NCBI GenBank assembly: GCA_030533445.1
Contig: JARPUW010000296.1
Location: 81,869 to 145,868 of the forward strand
Direction: 5' to 3'
Source of the DNA: Cyprinodon diabolis
Taxonomy: Eukaryota; Chordata; Actinopteri; Cyprinodontiformes; Cyprinodontidae
DNA length: 64,000 nucleotides
The position numbers were made by a program, and so were the translations under genes. Shown one piece after another: positions 50,053-61,534 of the stretch (its first letter is position 1; each line of letters opens with the position of its first letter). Under the pieces are notes generated by a model, which searched no databases, was not told the origin of the DNA, and saw only the letters and a list, made by a program, of their open reading frames with translations.

Positions 50053-50646
50053 CAGCCCAGGGTTCCAGAAGCTCAAGGCTCCAGATTCTCAAGGTTCCAG
50101 AAGCACCAGCAGCTCAAGGTTCCAGCAGCTCAAGGTTCCAGCAGCTCAAGGTTCCAGAAGCACCAGCAGCTCAAGGTTCCAGTAGCTCAAGGCTCCACAT
50201 GCTCAAGGTTCCAGAAGCACCAGCAGCTCAAGGTTCCAGCAGCTCAAGGTTCCAGAAGCTCAAGGCTCCAGATGATCAAGGTTCCAGAAGCACCAGCAGC
50301 TCAAGGTTCCAGCAGCTCAAGGTTCCAGAAGCACCAGCAGCTCAAGGTTCCAGAAGCTCAAGGCTCCAGATGCTCAAGGTTCCAGAAGCACCAGCAGCTC
50401 AAGGTTCCAGCAGCTCAAGGTTCCAGCAGCTCAAGGTTCCAGATGCTCAAGGTTCCAGATGCACCAGCAGCTCAAGGTTACAGAAGCTCAAGGGTCCAGC
50501 AGCTCAAGGCTCCAGATGCTCAAGGCTCCAGATGCTCAAAGTTCCAGCAGCTCAAGGTTCCAGCAGCTCAAGGTTCCAGCATCTCAAGGTTCCAGATGCA
50601 CCAGCAGCTCAAGGCTCCAGCAGCTCAAGGTTCCAGAAGCTATAGG
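50053..50646 (+). repeat. Diagnostic cassette, copy 10 (subfamily B, truncated)
   Basis: The markers from CAGCCC to GCTATAGG are present at an offset of 49,382 from copy 1, with GAAGCACC (B type). The CCTGAAGC end is missing and replaced by a tandem partial copy. Private changes include CAGCCCAGGG and GATGATCAAGG. The latter creates a TGA. Confidence 0.85.
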
Positions 50647-51090
50647 CTCCAGATGCTCAAGGTTCCAGAACCACCAGCAGCTGAAGGTTCCAGCAGCTCA
50701 AGGTTCCAGAAGCACCAGCAGCTCAAGGTTCCAGCAGCTCAAGGCTCCAGCAGCTCAAGGTTCCAGAAGCACCAGCAGCTCAAGGTTCCAGAAGCTCAAG
50801 GGTCCAGCAGCTCAAGGCTCCAGATGCTCAAGGCTCCAGATGCTCAAAGTTCCAGCAGCTCAAGGTTCCAGCAGCTCAAGGTTCCAGAAGCACCAGTAGC
50901 TCAAGGCTCCAGCAGCTCAAGGTTCCAGAAGCTATAAGCTCCAGATGCTCAAGGTTCCAGAACCACCAGCAGCTCAAGGTTCCAGAAGCACCAGCAGCTC
51001 AAGGTTCCAGCAGCTCAAGGTTCCAGAAGCACCAGCAGCTCAAGGTTCCAGCAGCTCAAGGCTCCAGCAGCTCAAGGTTCCAGAAGCACC
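50490..51090 (+). repeat. ~300-bp partial tandem duplication of cassette end
   Basis: CAAGGGTCC occurs at about 50490 and 50798 (308 bp apart), and GCTATA at 50639 and 50931 (292 bp apart). The second copy reads GCTATAAGC instead of GCTATAGG, and CCAGTAGCTC replaces CCAGCAGCTC. The spacings differ by one 16-mer. A further CAAGGGTCC lies at about 51286. Confidence 0.75.
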
Positions 51091-52762
51091 AGCAGCTCAA
51101 GGTTCCAGCAGCTCAAGGTTCCAGAAGCACCAGCAGCTCAAGGCTGCAGCAGCTCAAGGTTCCAGCAGCTCAAGGTTCCAGAAGCACCAGCAGCTCAAGG
51201 CTCCAGCAGCTCAAGGTTCCAGAAGCTCAAGGCTCCAGATGTTCAAGGTTCCAGATGCACCAGCAGCTCAAGGTTCCAGAAGCTCAAGGGTCCAGCAGCT
51301 CAAGGCTCCAGATGCTCAAGGCTCCAGATGCTCAAAGTTCCAGCAGCTCAAGGTTCCAGCAGCTCAAGGTTCCAGAAGCACCAGGAGCTCAAGGTTCCAG
51401 CAGCTCAAGGTTCCAGAAGCACCAGCAGCTCAAGGTTCCAGCAGCTCAAGGTTCCAGAAGCACCAGCAGCTCAAGGCTCCAGCAGCTCAAGGTTCCAGAA
51501 GCTCAAGGCTCCAGATGCTCAAGGTTCCAGAAGCACCAGCAGCTCAAGGTTCCAGCAGCTCAAGGTTCCAGAAGCACCAGCAGCTCAAGGTTCCAGCAGC
51601 TCAAGGTTCCAGAAGCACCATCAGCTCAAGGTTCCAGCAGCTCAAGGCTCCAGCAGCTCAAGGTTCCAGCAGCTCAAGGTTCCAGCAGCTCAAGGTTCCA
51701 GAAGCACCAGCAGCTCAAGGTTCCAGAAGCTCAAGGCTCCAGATGCTCAAGGTTCCAGAAGCACCAGCAGCTCAAGGTTCCAGCAGCTCAAGGTTCCAGA
51801 AGCTCAAGGCTCCAGAAGCTCAAGGTTCCAGAAGCACCAGCAGCTCAAGGTTCCAGCAGCTCAAGGTTCCAGCAGCTCAAGGTTCCAGAAGCACCAGCAG
51901 CTCAAGGTTCCAGAAGCTCAAGGCTCCAGATGCTCAAGGTTCCAGAAGCACCAGCAGCTCAAGGTTCCAGCAGTTCAAGGTTCCAGCAGCTCAAGGTTCA
52001 AGAAGCACCAGCAGCTCAAGGTTCCAGAAGCTCAAGGTTCCAGCAGCTCAAGGTTCCAGCAGCTCAAGGTTCCAGAAGCACCAGCAGCTCAAGGTTCCAG
52101 CAGCTCAAGGTTCCAGAAGCACCAGCAGCTCAAGGTTCCAGCAGCTCAAGGCTCCAGCAGCTCAAGGTTCCAGAAGCACCAGCAGCTCAAGGCTCCAGCA
52201 GCTCAAGGTTCCAGAAGCTCAATGCTCCAGATGCTCAAGGTTCCAGAAGCACCAGCAGCTCAAGGTTCCAGCAGCTCAAGGTTCCAGAAGCACCAGCAGC
52301 TCAAGGTTCCAGCAGCTCAAGGTTCCAGAAGCACCAGCAGCTCAAGGCTCCAGCAGCTCAAGGTTCCAGAAGCTCAAGGCTCCAGATGCTCAAGGTTCCA
52401 GATGCACCAGCAGCTCAAGGTTCCAGAAGCTCAAGGTTCCAGCAGCTCAAGGCTCCAGATGCTCAAGGCTCCAGATGCTCAAAGTTCCAGCAGCTCAATG
52501 TTCCAGCAGCTCAAGGTTCCAGCAGCTCAAGGTTCCAGAAGCACCAGCAGCTCAAGGCTCCAGCAGCTCAAGGTTCCAGAAGCTCAAGGCTCCAGATGCT
52601 CAAGGTTCCAGAACCACCAGCAGCTCAAGGTTCCAGCAGCTCAAGGTTCCAGAAGCACCAGCAGCTCAAGGTTCCAGCAGCTCAAGGTTCCAGAAGCACC
52701 AGCAGCTCAAGGTTCCAGCAGCTCAAGGTTCCAGCAGCTCAAGGTTCCAGAAGCACCAGCAG

Positions 52763-53134
52763 CTTAAGGCTCCAGCAGCCCAAGGTTCCAGAAGCTCAAG
52801 GCTCCAGATTCTCAAGGTTCCAGAAGCACCAGCACTCAAGGTTCGAGCAGCTCAAGGTTCCAGCAGCTCAAGGTTCCAGAAGCACCAGCAGCTCAAGGTT
52901 CCAGCAGCTCAAGGTTCCAGCAGCTCAAGGTTCCAGAAGCGCCAGCAGCTTAAGGCTCCAGCAGCCCAAGGTTCCAGAAGCTCAAGGCTCCAGATTCTCA
53001 AGGTTCCAGAAGCACCAGCAGCTCAAGGTTCCAGCAGCTCAAGGTTCCAGCAGCTCAAGGTTCCAGAAGCACCAGCAGCTCAAGGTTCCAGTAGCTCAAG
53101 GCTCCACATGCTCAAGGTTCCAGAAGCACCAGCA
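52763..53134 (+). repeat. 186-bp tandem duplication of cassette start
   Basis: CAGCTTAAGG followed by CAGCCC occurs at 52776 and again at 52962, 186 bp apart. The shared rare CTTAAGG places both in one event. The first copy then carries a one-base deletion near 52834 and a GGTTCGAG change. Confidence 0.75.
52829..52843 (+). other. Off-length 15-bp unit (one-base deletion)
   Basis: The unit reads CCAGCACTCAAGGTT, the 16-mer with one G deleted after CCAGCA. The following unit starts TCGAG rather than CCAG. It lies inside the 186-bp tandem duplication and is the second of only two phase-breaking units noticed in the window. Confidence 0.85.
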
Positions 53135-53745
53135 GCTCAAGGTTCCAGCAGCTCAAGGTTCCAGAAGCTCAAGGCTCCAGATGCTCAAGGTTCCAGAAGC
53201 ACCAGCAGCTCAAGGTTCCAGCAGCTCAAGGTTCCAGAAGCACCAGCAGCTCAAGGTTCCAGAAGCTCAAGGCTCCAGATGCTCAAGGTTCCAGAAGCAC
53301 CAGCAGCTCAAGGTTCCAGCAGCTCAAGGTTCCAGATGCTCAAGGTTCCAGATGCACCAGCAGCTCAAGGTTCCAGAAGCTCAAGGGTCCAGCAGCTCAA
53401 GGCTCCAGATGCCCAAGGCTCCAGATGCTCAAAGTTCCAGCAGCTCAAGGTTCCAGCAGCTCAAGGTTCCAGCAGCTCAAGGTTCCAGAAGCACCAGCAG
53501 CTCAAGGCTCCAGCAGCTCAAGGTTCCAGAAGCTATAGGCTCCAGATGCTCAAGGTTCCAGAACCACCAGCAGCTCAAGGTTCCAGCAGCTCAAGGTTCC
53601 AGAAGCACCAGCAGCTCAAGGTTCCAGCAGCTCAAGGTTCCAGAAGCACCAGCAGCTCAAGGCTCCAGCAGCTCAAGGTTCCAGAAGCACCAGCAGCTCA
53701 AGGTTCCAGAAGCTCAAGGCTCCAGATGCTCAAGGTTCCTGAAGC
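52962..53745 (+). repeat. Diagnostic cassette, copy 11 (subfamily B, 784 bp)
   Basis: B markers are present. One 16-mer is missing before GCTATAGG and another before CCTGAAGC. Its three marker stops (ending 53094, 53538 and 53742) all fall in one frame, so this copy closes only one frame. A partial cassette start lies 186 bp upstream. A CAGATGCCCAAGG variant is near 53408. Confidence 0.86.
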
Positions 53746-54879
53746 ACCAGCAGCTCAAGGTTCCAGCAGCTCAGGGTTCCAGAAGCACCAGCAGCTCAAG
53801 GTTCCAGAAGCTCAAGGCTCCATATGCTCAAGGTTCCAGAAGCACCAGCAGCTCAAGGTTCCAGCAGCTCAAGGTTCCAGAAGCACCAGCAGCTCAAGGT
53901 TCCAGCAGCTCAAGGTTCCAGCAGCTCAAGGTTCCAGAAGCACCAGCAGCTCAAGGCTCCAGCAGCTCAAGGTTCCAGAAGCTCAAGGCTCCAGATGCTC
54001 AAGGTTCCAGAAGCACCAGCAGCTCAAGGTTCCAGCAGCTCAAGGTTCCAGCAGCTCAAGGTTCCAGAAGCACCAGCAGCTCAAGGTTCCAGCAGCTCAA
54101 GGTTCCAGAAGCACCAGCAGCTCAAGGTTCCAGCATCTCAAGGCTCCAGCAGCTCAAAGTTCCAGCAGCTCAAGGCTCCAGCAGCTCAAGGTTCCAGAAG
54201 CACCAGCAGCTCAAGGTTCCAGAAGCTCAAGGCTCCAGATGCTCAAGGTTCCAGAAGCACCAGCAGCTCAAGGTTCCAGCAGCTCAAGGTTCCAGCAGCT
54301 CAAGGTTCCAGAAGCACCAGCAGCTCAAGGTTCCAGCAGCTCAGGGTTACAGCAGCTCAAGGCTCCAGAAGCTAGAGGTTCCAGAAGCTCAAGGTTCCAG
54401 CAGCTCAATGTTCCAGAAGCACCAGCAGCTCAAGGCTCCAGCAGCTCAAGGTTCCAGAAGCTCAAGGCTCCAGAAGCTCAAGGTTCCAGATGCACCAGCA
54501 GCTCAAGGTTCCAGAAGCTCAAGGTTCCAGCAGCTCAAGGCTCCAGATGCTCAAGGCTCCAGATGCTCAAAGTTCCAGCAGCTCAATGTTCCAGCAGCTC
54601 AAGGTTCCAGCAGCTCAAGGTTCCAGCAGCTCAAGGTTCCAGAAGCACCAGCAGCTCAAGGCTCCAGCAGCTCAAGGTTCCAGAAGCTCAAGGCTCCAGA
54701 TGCTCAAGGTTCCAGAACCACCAGCAGCTAAAGGTTCCAGCAGCTCAAGGTTCCAGAAGCACCAGCAGCTCAAGGTTCCAGCAGCTCAAGGTTCCAGAAG
54801 CACCAGCAGCTCAAGGTTCCAGCAGCTCAAGGTTCCAGCAGCTCAAGGTTCCAGAAGCGCCAGCAGCTCAAGGCTCCAG

Positions 54880-55679
54880 CAGCCCAAGGTTCCAGAAGCT
54901 CAAGGCTCCAGATTCTCAAGGTTCCAGAAGCACCAGCAGCTCAAGGTTCCAGCAGCTCAAAGTTCCAGCAGCTCAAGGTTCCAGAAGCACCAGCAGCTCA
55001 AGGTTCCAGTAGCTCAAGGCTCCACATGCTCAAGGTTCCAGAAGCACCAGCAGCTCAAGGTTCCAGCAGCTCAAGGTTCCAGAAGCTCAAGGCTCCAGAT
55101 GCTCAAGGTTCCAGAAGCACCAGCAGCTCAAGGTTCCAGAAGCACCAGCAGCTCAAGGTTCCAGAAGCTCAAGGCTCCAGATGCTCAAGGTTCCAGAAGC
55201 ACCAGCAGCTCAAGGTTCCAGCAGCTCAAGGTTCCAGCAGCTCAAGGTTCCAGATGCTCAAGGTTCCAGATGCACCAGCAGCTCAAGGTTCCAGAAGCTC
55301 AAGGGTCCAGCAGCTCAAGGCTCCAGATGCTCAAGGCTCCAGATGCTCAAAGTTCCAGCAGCTCAAGCTTCCAGCAGCTCAAGGTTCCAGCAGCTCAAGG
55401 TTCCAGAAGCACCAGCAGCTCAAGGCTCCAGCAGCTCAAGGTTCCAGAAGCTATAGGCTCCAGATGCTCAAGGTTCCAGAACCACCAGCAGCTCAAGGTT
55501 CCAGCAGCTCAAGGTTCCAGAAGCACCAGCAGCTCAAGGTTCCAGCAGCTCAAGGTTCCAGAAGCACCAGCAGCTCAAGGTTCCAGCAGCTCAAGGCTCC
55601 AGCAGCTCAAGGTTCCAGAAGCACCAGCAGCTCAAGGTTCCAGAAGCTCAAGGCTCCAGATGCTCAAGGTTCCTGAAGC
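54880..55679 (+). repeat. Diagnostic cassette, copy 12 (subfamily B, 800 bp)
   Basis: B markers are present, with one 16-mer missing between CACATG and GCTATAGG (near 55130). It has a private CAAGCTTCC at about 55366. Its stops end at 55012, 55456 and 55676, closing two of the three frames. Confidence 0.87.
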
Positions 55680-56972
55680 ACCAGCAGCTCAAGGTTCCAG
55701 CAGCTCAAGGTTCCAGAAGCACCAGCAGCTCAAGGTTCCAGAAGCTCAAGGCTCCAGATGCTCAAGGTTCCAGAAGCACCAGCAGCTCAAGGTTCCAGCA
55801 GCTCAAGGTTCCAGAAGCACCAGCAGCTCAAGCTTCCAGCAGCTCAAGGTTCCAGCAGCTCAAGGTTCCAGCAGCTCAAGGTTCCAGAAGCACCAGCAGC
55901 TCAAGGTTCCAGCAGCTCAAGGCTCCAGCAGCTCAAAGTTCCAGCAGCTCAAGGCTCCAGCAGCTCAAGGTTCCAGAAGCACCAGCAGCTCAAGGTTCCA
56001 GAAGCTCAAGGCTCCAGATGCTCAAGGTTCCAGAAGCACCAGCAGCTCAAGGTTCCAGCAGCTCAAGGTTCCAGCAGCTGAAGGTTCCAGAAGCACCAGC
56101 AGCTCAAGGTTCCAGCAGCTCAAGGTTCCAGCAGCACCAGCAGCTCAAGGTTCCAGCAGCTCAGGGTTACAGCAGCTCAAGGCTCCAGAAGCTAGAGGTT
56201 CCAGAAGCTCAAGGTTCCAGCAGCTCAATGTTCCAGAAGCACCAGCAGCTCAAGGCTGCAGCAGCTCAAGGTTCCAGCAGCTCAAGGTTCCAGAAGCACC
56301 AGCAGCTCAAGGCTCCAGCAGCTCAAGGTTCCAGAAGCTCAAGGCTCCAGATGTTCAAGGTTCCAGATATACCAGCAGCTCAAGGTTCCAGAAGCTCAAG
56401 GGTCCAGCAGCTCAAGGCTCCAGAAGCTCAAGGCTCCAGATGCTCAAAGTTCCAGCAGCTCAAGGTTCCAGCAGCTCAAGGTTCCAGCAGCTCAAGGTTC
56501 CAGCAGCTCAAGGTTCCAGAAGCACCAGCAGCTCAAGGCTCCAGCAGCTCAAGGTTCCAGAAGCTCAAGGCTCCAGATGCTCAAGGTTCCAGAACCACCA
56601 GCAGCTCAAGGTTCCAGCAGCTCAAGGTTCCAGAAGCACCAGCAGCTCAAGGTTCCAGCAGCTCAAGGTTCCAGAAGCACCAGCAGCTCAAGGTTCCAGA
56701 AGCTCAAGGCTCCAGATGCTCAAGGTTCCAGAAGCACGAGCAGCTCAAGGTTCCAGCAGCTCAAGGTTCCAGAAGCACCAGCAGCTCAAGCTTCCAGCAG
56801 CTCAAGGTTCCAGCAGCTCAAGGTTCCAGAAGCACCAGCAGCTCAAGGTTCCAGCAGCTCAAGGCTCCAGCAGCTCAAAGTTCCAGCAGCTCAAGGCTCC
56901 AGCAGCTCAAGGTTCCAGAAGCACCAGCAGCTCAAGGTTCCAGAAGCTCAAGGCTCCAGATGCTCAAGGTTC

Positions 56973-58208
56973 CAGAAGCACCAGCAGCTCAAGGTTCCAG
57001 CAGCTCAAGGTTCCAGCAGCTGAAGGTTCCAGAAGCACCAGCAGCTCAAGGTTCCAGCAGCTCAAGGTTCCAGCAGCAATAGCAGCTCAAGGTTCCAGCA
57101 GCTCAGGGTTACAGCAGCTCAAGGCTCCAGAAGCTAGAGGTTCCAGAAGCTCAAGGTTCCAGCAGCTCAATGTTCCAGAAGCACCAGCAGCTCAAGGCTG
57201 CAGCAGCTAAAGGTTCCAGCAGTTCAAAGTTCCAGAAGCACCAGCAGCTCAAGGCTCCAGCAGCTCAAGGTTCCAGCAGCTCAAGGCTCCAGAAGCTCAA
57301 GGTTCCAGATGCACCAGCAGCTCAAGGTTCCAGAAGCTCAAGGTTCCAGCAGCTCAAGGCTCCAGATGCTCAAGGCTCCAGATGCTCAAAGTTCCAGCAG
57401 CTCAATGTTCCAGCAGCTCAAGGTTCCAGAAGCACCAGCAGCTCAAGGCTCCAGCAGCTCAAGGTTCCAGAAGCTCAAGGCTCCAGATGCTCAAGGTTCC
57501 AGAACCACCAGCAGCTCAAGGTTCCAGAAGCACCAGCAGCTCAAGGTTCCAGCAGCTCAAGGTTCCAGAAGCACCAGCTGCTCAAGGTTCCAGAAGCACC
57601 AGCAGCTCAAGGTTCCAGCAGCTCAAGGTTCCAGCAGCTGAAGGTTCCAGAAGCACCAGCAGCTCAAGGTTCCAGCAGCTCAAGGTTCCAGCAGCAATAG
57701 CAGCTCAAGGTTCCAGCAGCTCAGGGTTACAGCAGCTCAAGGCTCCAGAAGCTAGAGGTTCCAGAAGCTCAAGGTTCCAGCAGCTCAATGTTCCAGAAGC
57801 ACCAGCAGCTCAAGGCTGCAGCAGCTAAAGGTTCCAGCAGTTCAAAGTTCCAGAAGCACCAGCAGCTCAAGGCTCCAGCAGCTCAAGGTTCCAGCAGCTC
57901 AAGGCTCCAGAAGCTCAAGGTTCCAGATGCACCAGCAGCTCAAGGTTCCAGAAGCTCAAGGTTCCAGCAGCTCAAGGCTCCAGATGCTCAAGGCTCCAGA
58001 TGCTCAAAGTTCCAGCAGCTCAATGTTCCAGCAGCTCAAGGTTCCAGAAGCACCAGCAGCTCAAGGCTCCAGCAGCTCAAGGTTCCAGAAGCTCAAGGCT
58101 CCAGATGCTCAAGGTTCCAGAACCACCAGCAGCTCAAGGTTCCAGAAGCACCAGCAGCTCAAGGTTCCAGCAGCTCAAGGTTCCAGAAGCACCAGCTGCT
58201 CAAGGTTC
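56973..58208 (+). repeat. 618-bp tandem duplication with private variants
   Basis: CAATGTTCC at 57170/57788 and the GATGCACC landmark at 57309/57927 are 618 bp apart. Both copies share CAGCTAAAGG, CAGTTCAAAG and CAGCTGCTC (57577, about 58195). CAGCTGCTC was not seen elsewhere, and the related block near 20.5-21.1 kb has a single copy without CAGCTGCTC. The first copy re-enters its own upstream start at about 57591. Confidence 0.88.
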
Positions 58209-60758
58209 CAGCAGCTCAAGGTTCCAGCAGCTCAAGGTTCCAGAAGCGCCAGCAGCTCAAGGCTCCAGCAGCTCAAGGCTCCAGCAGCTCAAGGTTCCAG
58301 AAGCTCAAGGCTCCAGATGCTCAAGGTTCCAGAAGCACCAGCAGCTCAAGGTTCCAGCAGCTCAAGGTTCCAGCAGCTCAAGGTTCCAGAAGCACCAGCA
58401 GCTCAAGGTTCCAGCAGCTCAAGGTTCCAGAAGCACCATCAGCTCAAGGTTCCAGCAGCTCAAGGCTCCAGCAGCTCAAGGTTCCAGCAGCTCAAGGCTC
58501 CAGCAGCTGAAGGTTCCAGAAGCACCAGCAGCTCAAGGTTCCAGAAGCTCAAGGCTCCAGATGCTCAAGGTTCCAGAAGCACCAGCAGCTCAAGGTTCCA
58601 GCAGCTCAAGGTTCCAGAAGCTCAAAGCTCCAGATGCTCAAGGTTCCAGAAGCACAAGCAGCTCAAGGTTCCAGCAGCTCAAGGTTCCAGCAGCTCAAGG
58701 TTCCAGAAGCACCAGCAGCTCAAGGTTCCAGAAGCTCAAGGCTCCAGATGCTCAAGGTTCCAGAAGCACCAGCAGCTCAAGGTTCCAGCAGCTCAAGGTT
58801 CCAGCAGCTCAAGGTTCCAGAAGCACCAGCAGCTCAAGGTTCCAGAAGCTCAAGGCTCCAGCAGCTCAAGGTTCCAGAAGCTCAAGGCTCCAGATGCTCA
58901 AGGTTCCAGAAGCACCAGCAGCTCAAGGTTCCAGCAGCTCAAGGTTCCAGCAGCTCAAGGTTCCAGAAGCACCAGCAGCTCAAGGTTCCAGCAGCTCAAG
59001 GTTCCAGAAGCACCAGCAGCTCAAGGTTCCAGCAGCTCAAGGCTCCAGCAGCTCAAGGTTCCAGCAGCTCAAGGCTCCAGATGCTCAAGGTTCCAGAAGC
59101 ACCAGCAGCTCAAGGTTCCAGCAGCTCAAGGTTCCAGCAGCTGAAGGTTCGAGAAGCACCAGCAGCTCAAGGTTCCAGCAGCTCAAGGTTCCAGCAGCAC
59201 CAGCAGCTCAAGGTTCCAGCAGCTCAGGGTTACAGCAGCTCAAGGCTCCAGAAGCTAGAGGTTCCAGAAGCTCAAGGTTCCAGCAGCTCAAGGTTCCAGA
59301 AGCACCAGCAGCTCAAGGCTGCAGCAGCTCAAGGTTCCAGCAGCTCAAGGTTCCAGAAGCACCAGCAGCTCAAGGCTCCAGCAGCTCAAGGTTCCAGAAG
59401 CACCAGCAGCTCAAGGCTCCAGCAGCTCAAGGTTCCAGAAGCTCAAGGCTCCAGATGTTCAAGGTTCCAGATATACCAGCAGCTCAAGGTTCCAGAAGCT
59501 CAAGGGTCCAGCAGCTCAAGGCTCCAGATGCTCAAGGCTCCAGATGCTCAAAGTTCCAGCAGCTCAAGGTTCCAGCAGCTCAAGGTTCCAGCAGCTCAAG
59601 GTTCCAGCAGCTCAAGGTTCCAGAAGCACCAGCAGCTCAAGGCTCCAGCAGCTCAAGGTTCCAGAAGCTCAAGGCTCCAGATGCTCAAGGTTCCAGAAAC
59701 ACCAGCAGCTCAAGGTTCCAGCAGCTCAAGGTTCCAGAAGCACCAGCAGCTCAAGGTTCCAGCAGCTCAAGGTTCCAGAAGCACCAGCAGCTCAAGGTTC
59801 CAGCAGCTCAAGGTTCCAGAAGCGCCAGCAGCTCAAGGCTCCAGCAGCTCAAGGTTCCAGAAGCTCAAGGCTCCAGATGCTCAAGGTTCCAGAAGCACCA
59901 GCAGCTCAAGGTTCCAGCAGCTCAAGGTTCCAGCAGCTCAAGGTTCCAGAAGCACCAGCAGCTCAAGGTTCCAGCAGCTCAAGGTTCCAGAAGCACCAGC
60001 AGCTCAAGGTTCCAGAAGCTCAAGGCTCCAGATGCTCAAGGTTCCAGAAGCACCAGCAGCTCAAGGTTCCAGCAGCTCAAGGTTCCAGAAGCACCAGCAG
60101 CTCAAGGTTCCAGCAGCTCAAGGTTCCAGCAGCACCAGCAGCTCAAGGTTCCAGCAGCTCAGGGTTCCAGAAGCACCAGCAGCTCAAGGCTGCAGCAGCT
60201 CAAGGTTCCAGCAGCTCAAGGTTCCAGAAGCACCAGCAGCTCAAGGCTCCAGCAGCTCAAGGTTCCAGAAGCTCAAGGCTCCAGATGCTCAAGGTTCCAG
60301 ATGCAACAGCAGCTCAAGGTTCCAGAAGCTCAGGGTTCCAGCAGCTCAAGGTTCCAGAAGCACCAGCAGCTCAAGGCTCCAGCAGCTCAAGGTTCCAGCA
60401 GCTCAAGGTTCCAGAAGCACCAGCAACTCAAGGTTCCAGCAGCTCAAGGTTCCAGAAGCACCAGCAGCTCAAGGTTCCAGCAGCTCAAGGCTCCAGCAGC
60501 TCAGAGTTCCGGCAGCTCAAGGCTCCAGCAGCTCAAGGTTCCAAAAGCACCAGCAGCTCAAGGTTCCAGAAGCTCAAGGCTCCAGATGCTCAAGGTTCCA
60601 GAAGCACCAGCAGCTCAAGGTTCCAGCAGCTCAAGGTTCCAGCAGCTGAAGGTTCCAGAAGCACCAGCAGCTCAAGGTTCCAGCAGCTCAAGGTTCCAGC
60701 AGCACCAGCAGCTCAAGGTTCCAGCAGCTCAGGGTTACAGCAGCTCAAGGCTCCAGAA

Positions 60759-61534
60759 GCTAGAGGTTCCAGAAGCTCAAGGTTCCAGCAGCTCAATGTT
60801 CCAGAAGCACCAGCAGCTCAAGGCTGCAGCAGCTCAAGGTTCCAGCAGCTCAAAGTTCCAGAAGCACCAGCAACTCAAGGCTCCAGCAGCTCAAGGTTCC
60901 AGAAGCTCAAGGCTCCAGATGCTCAAGGTTCCAGATGCACCAGCAGCTCAAGGTTCCAGAAGCTCAAGGTTCCAGCAGCTCAAGGCTCCAGATGCTCAAG
61001 GCTCCAGATGCTCAAAGTTCCAGCAGCTCAATGTTCCAGCAGCTCAAGGTTCCAGCAGCTCAAGGTTCCAGCAGCTCAAGGTTCCAGAAGCACCAGCAGC
61101 TCAAGGTTCCAGCAGCTCAGGGTTACAGCAGCTCAAGGCTCCAGAAGCTAGAGGTTCCAGAAGCTCAAGGTTCCAGCAGCTCAATGTTCCAGAAGCACCA
61201 GCAGCTCAAGGCTGCAGCAGCTCAAGGTTCCAGCAGCTCAAAGTTCCAGAAGCACCAGCAGCTCAAGGCTCCAGCAGCTCAAGGTTCCAGAAGCTCAAGG
61301 CTCCAGATGCTCAAGGTTCCAGATGCACCAGCAGCTCAAGGTTCCAGAAGCTCAAGGTTCCAGCAGCTCAAGGCTCCAGATGCTCAAGGCTCCAGAAGCT
61401 CAAAGTTCCAGCAGCTCAATGTTCCAGCAGCTCAAGGTTCCAGCAGCTCAAGGTTCCAGCAGCTCAAGGTTCCAGAAGCACCAGCAGCTCAAGGCTCCAG
61501 CAGCTCAAGGTTCCAGAAGCTCAAGGCTCCAGAA
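60759..61534 (+). repeat. 388-bp dimer, copy 7
   Basis: GCTAGAGG starts at 60759 and 61147, with landmarks at 60935 and 61323, 388 bp apart. It matches the dimer at 25329 at offset 35,430, including the GAAGCTC change before CAAAGTTCC in the second unit. Confidence 0.82.
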
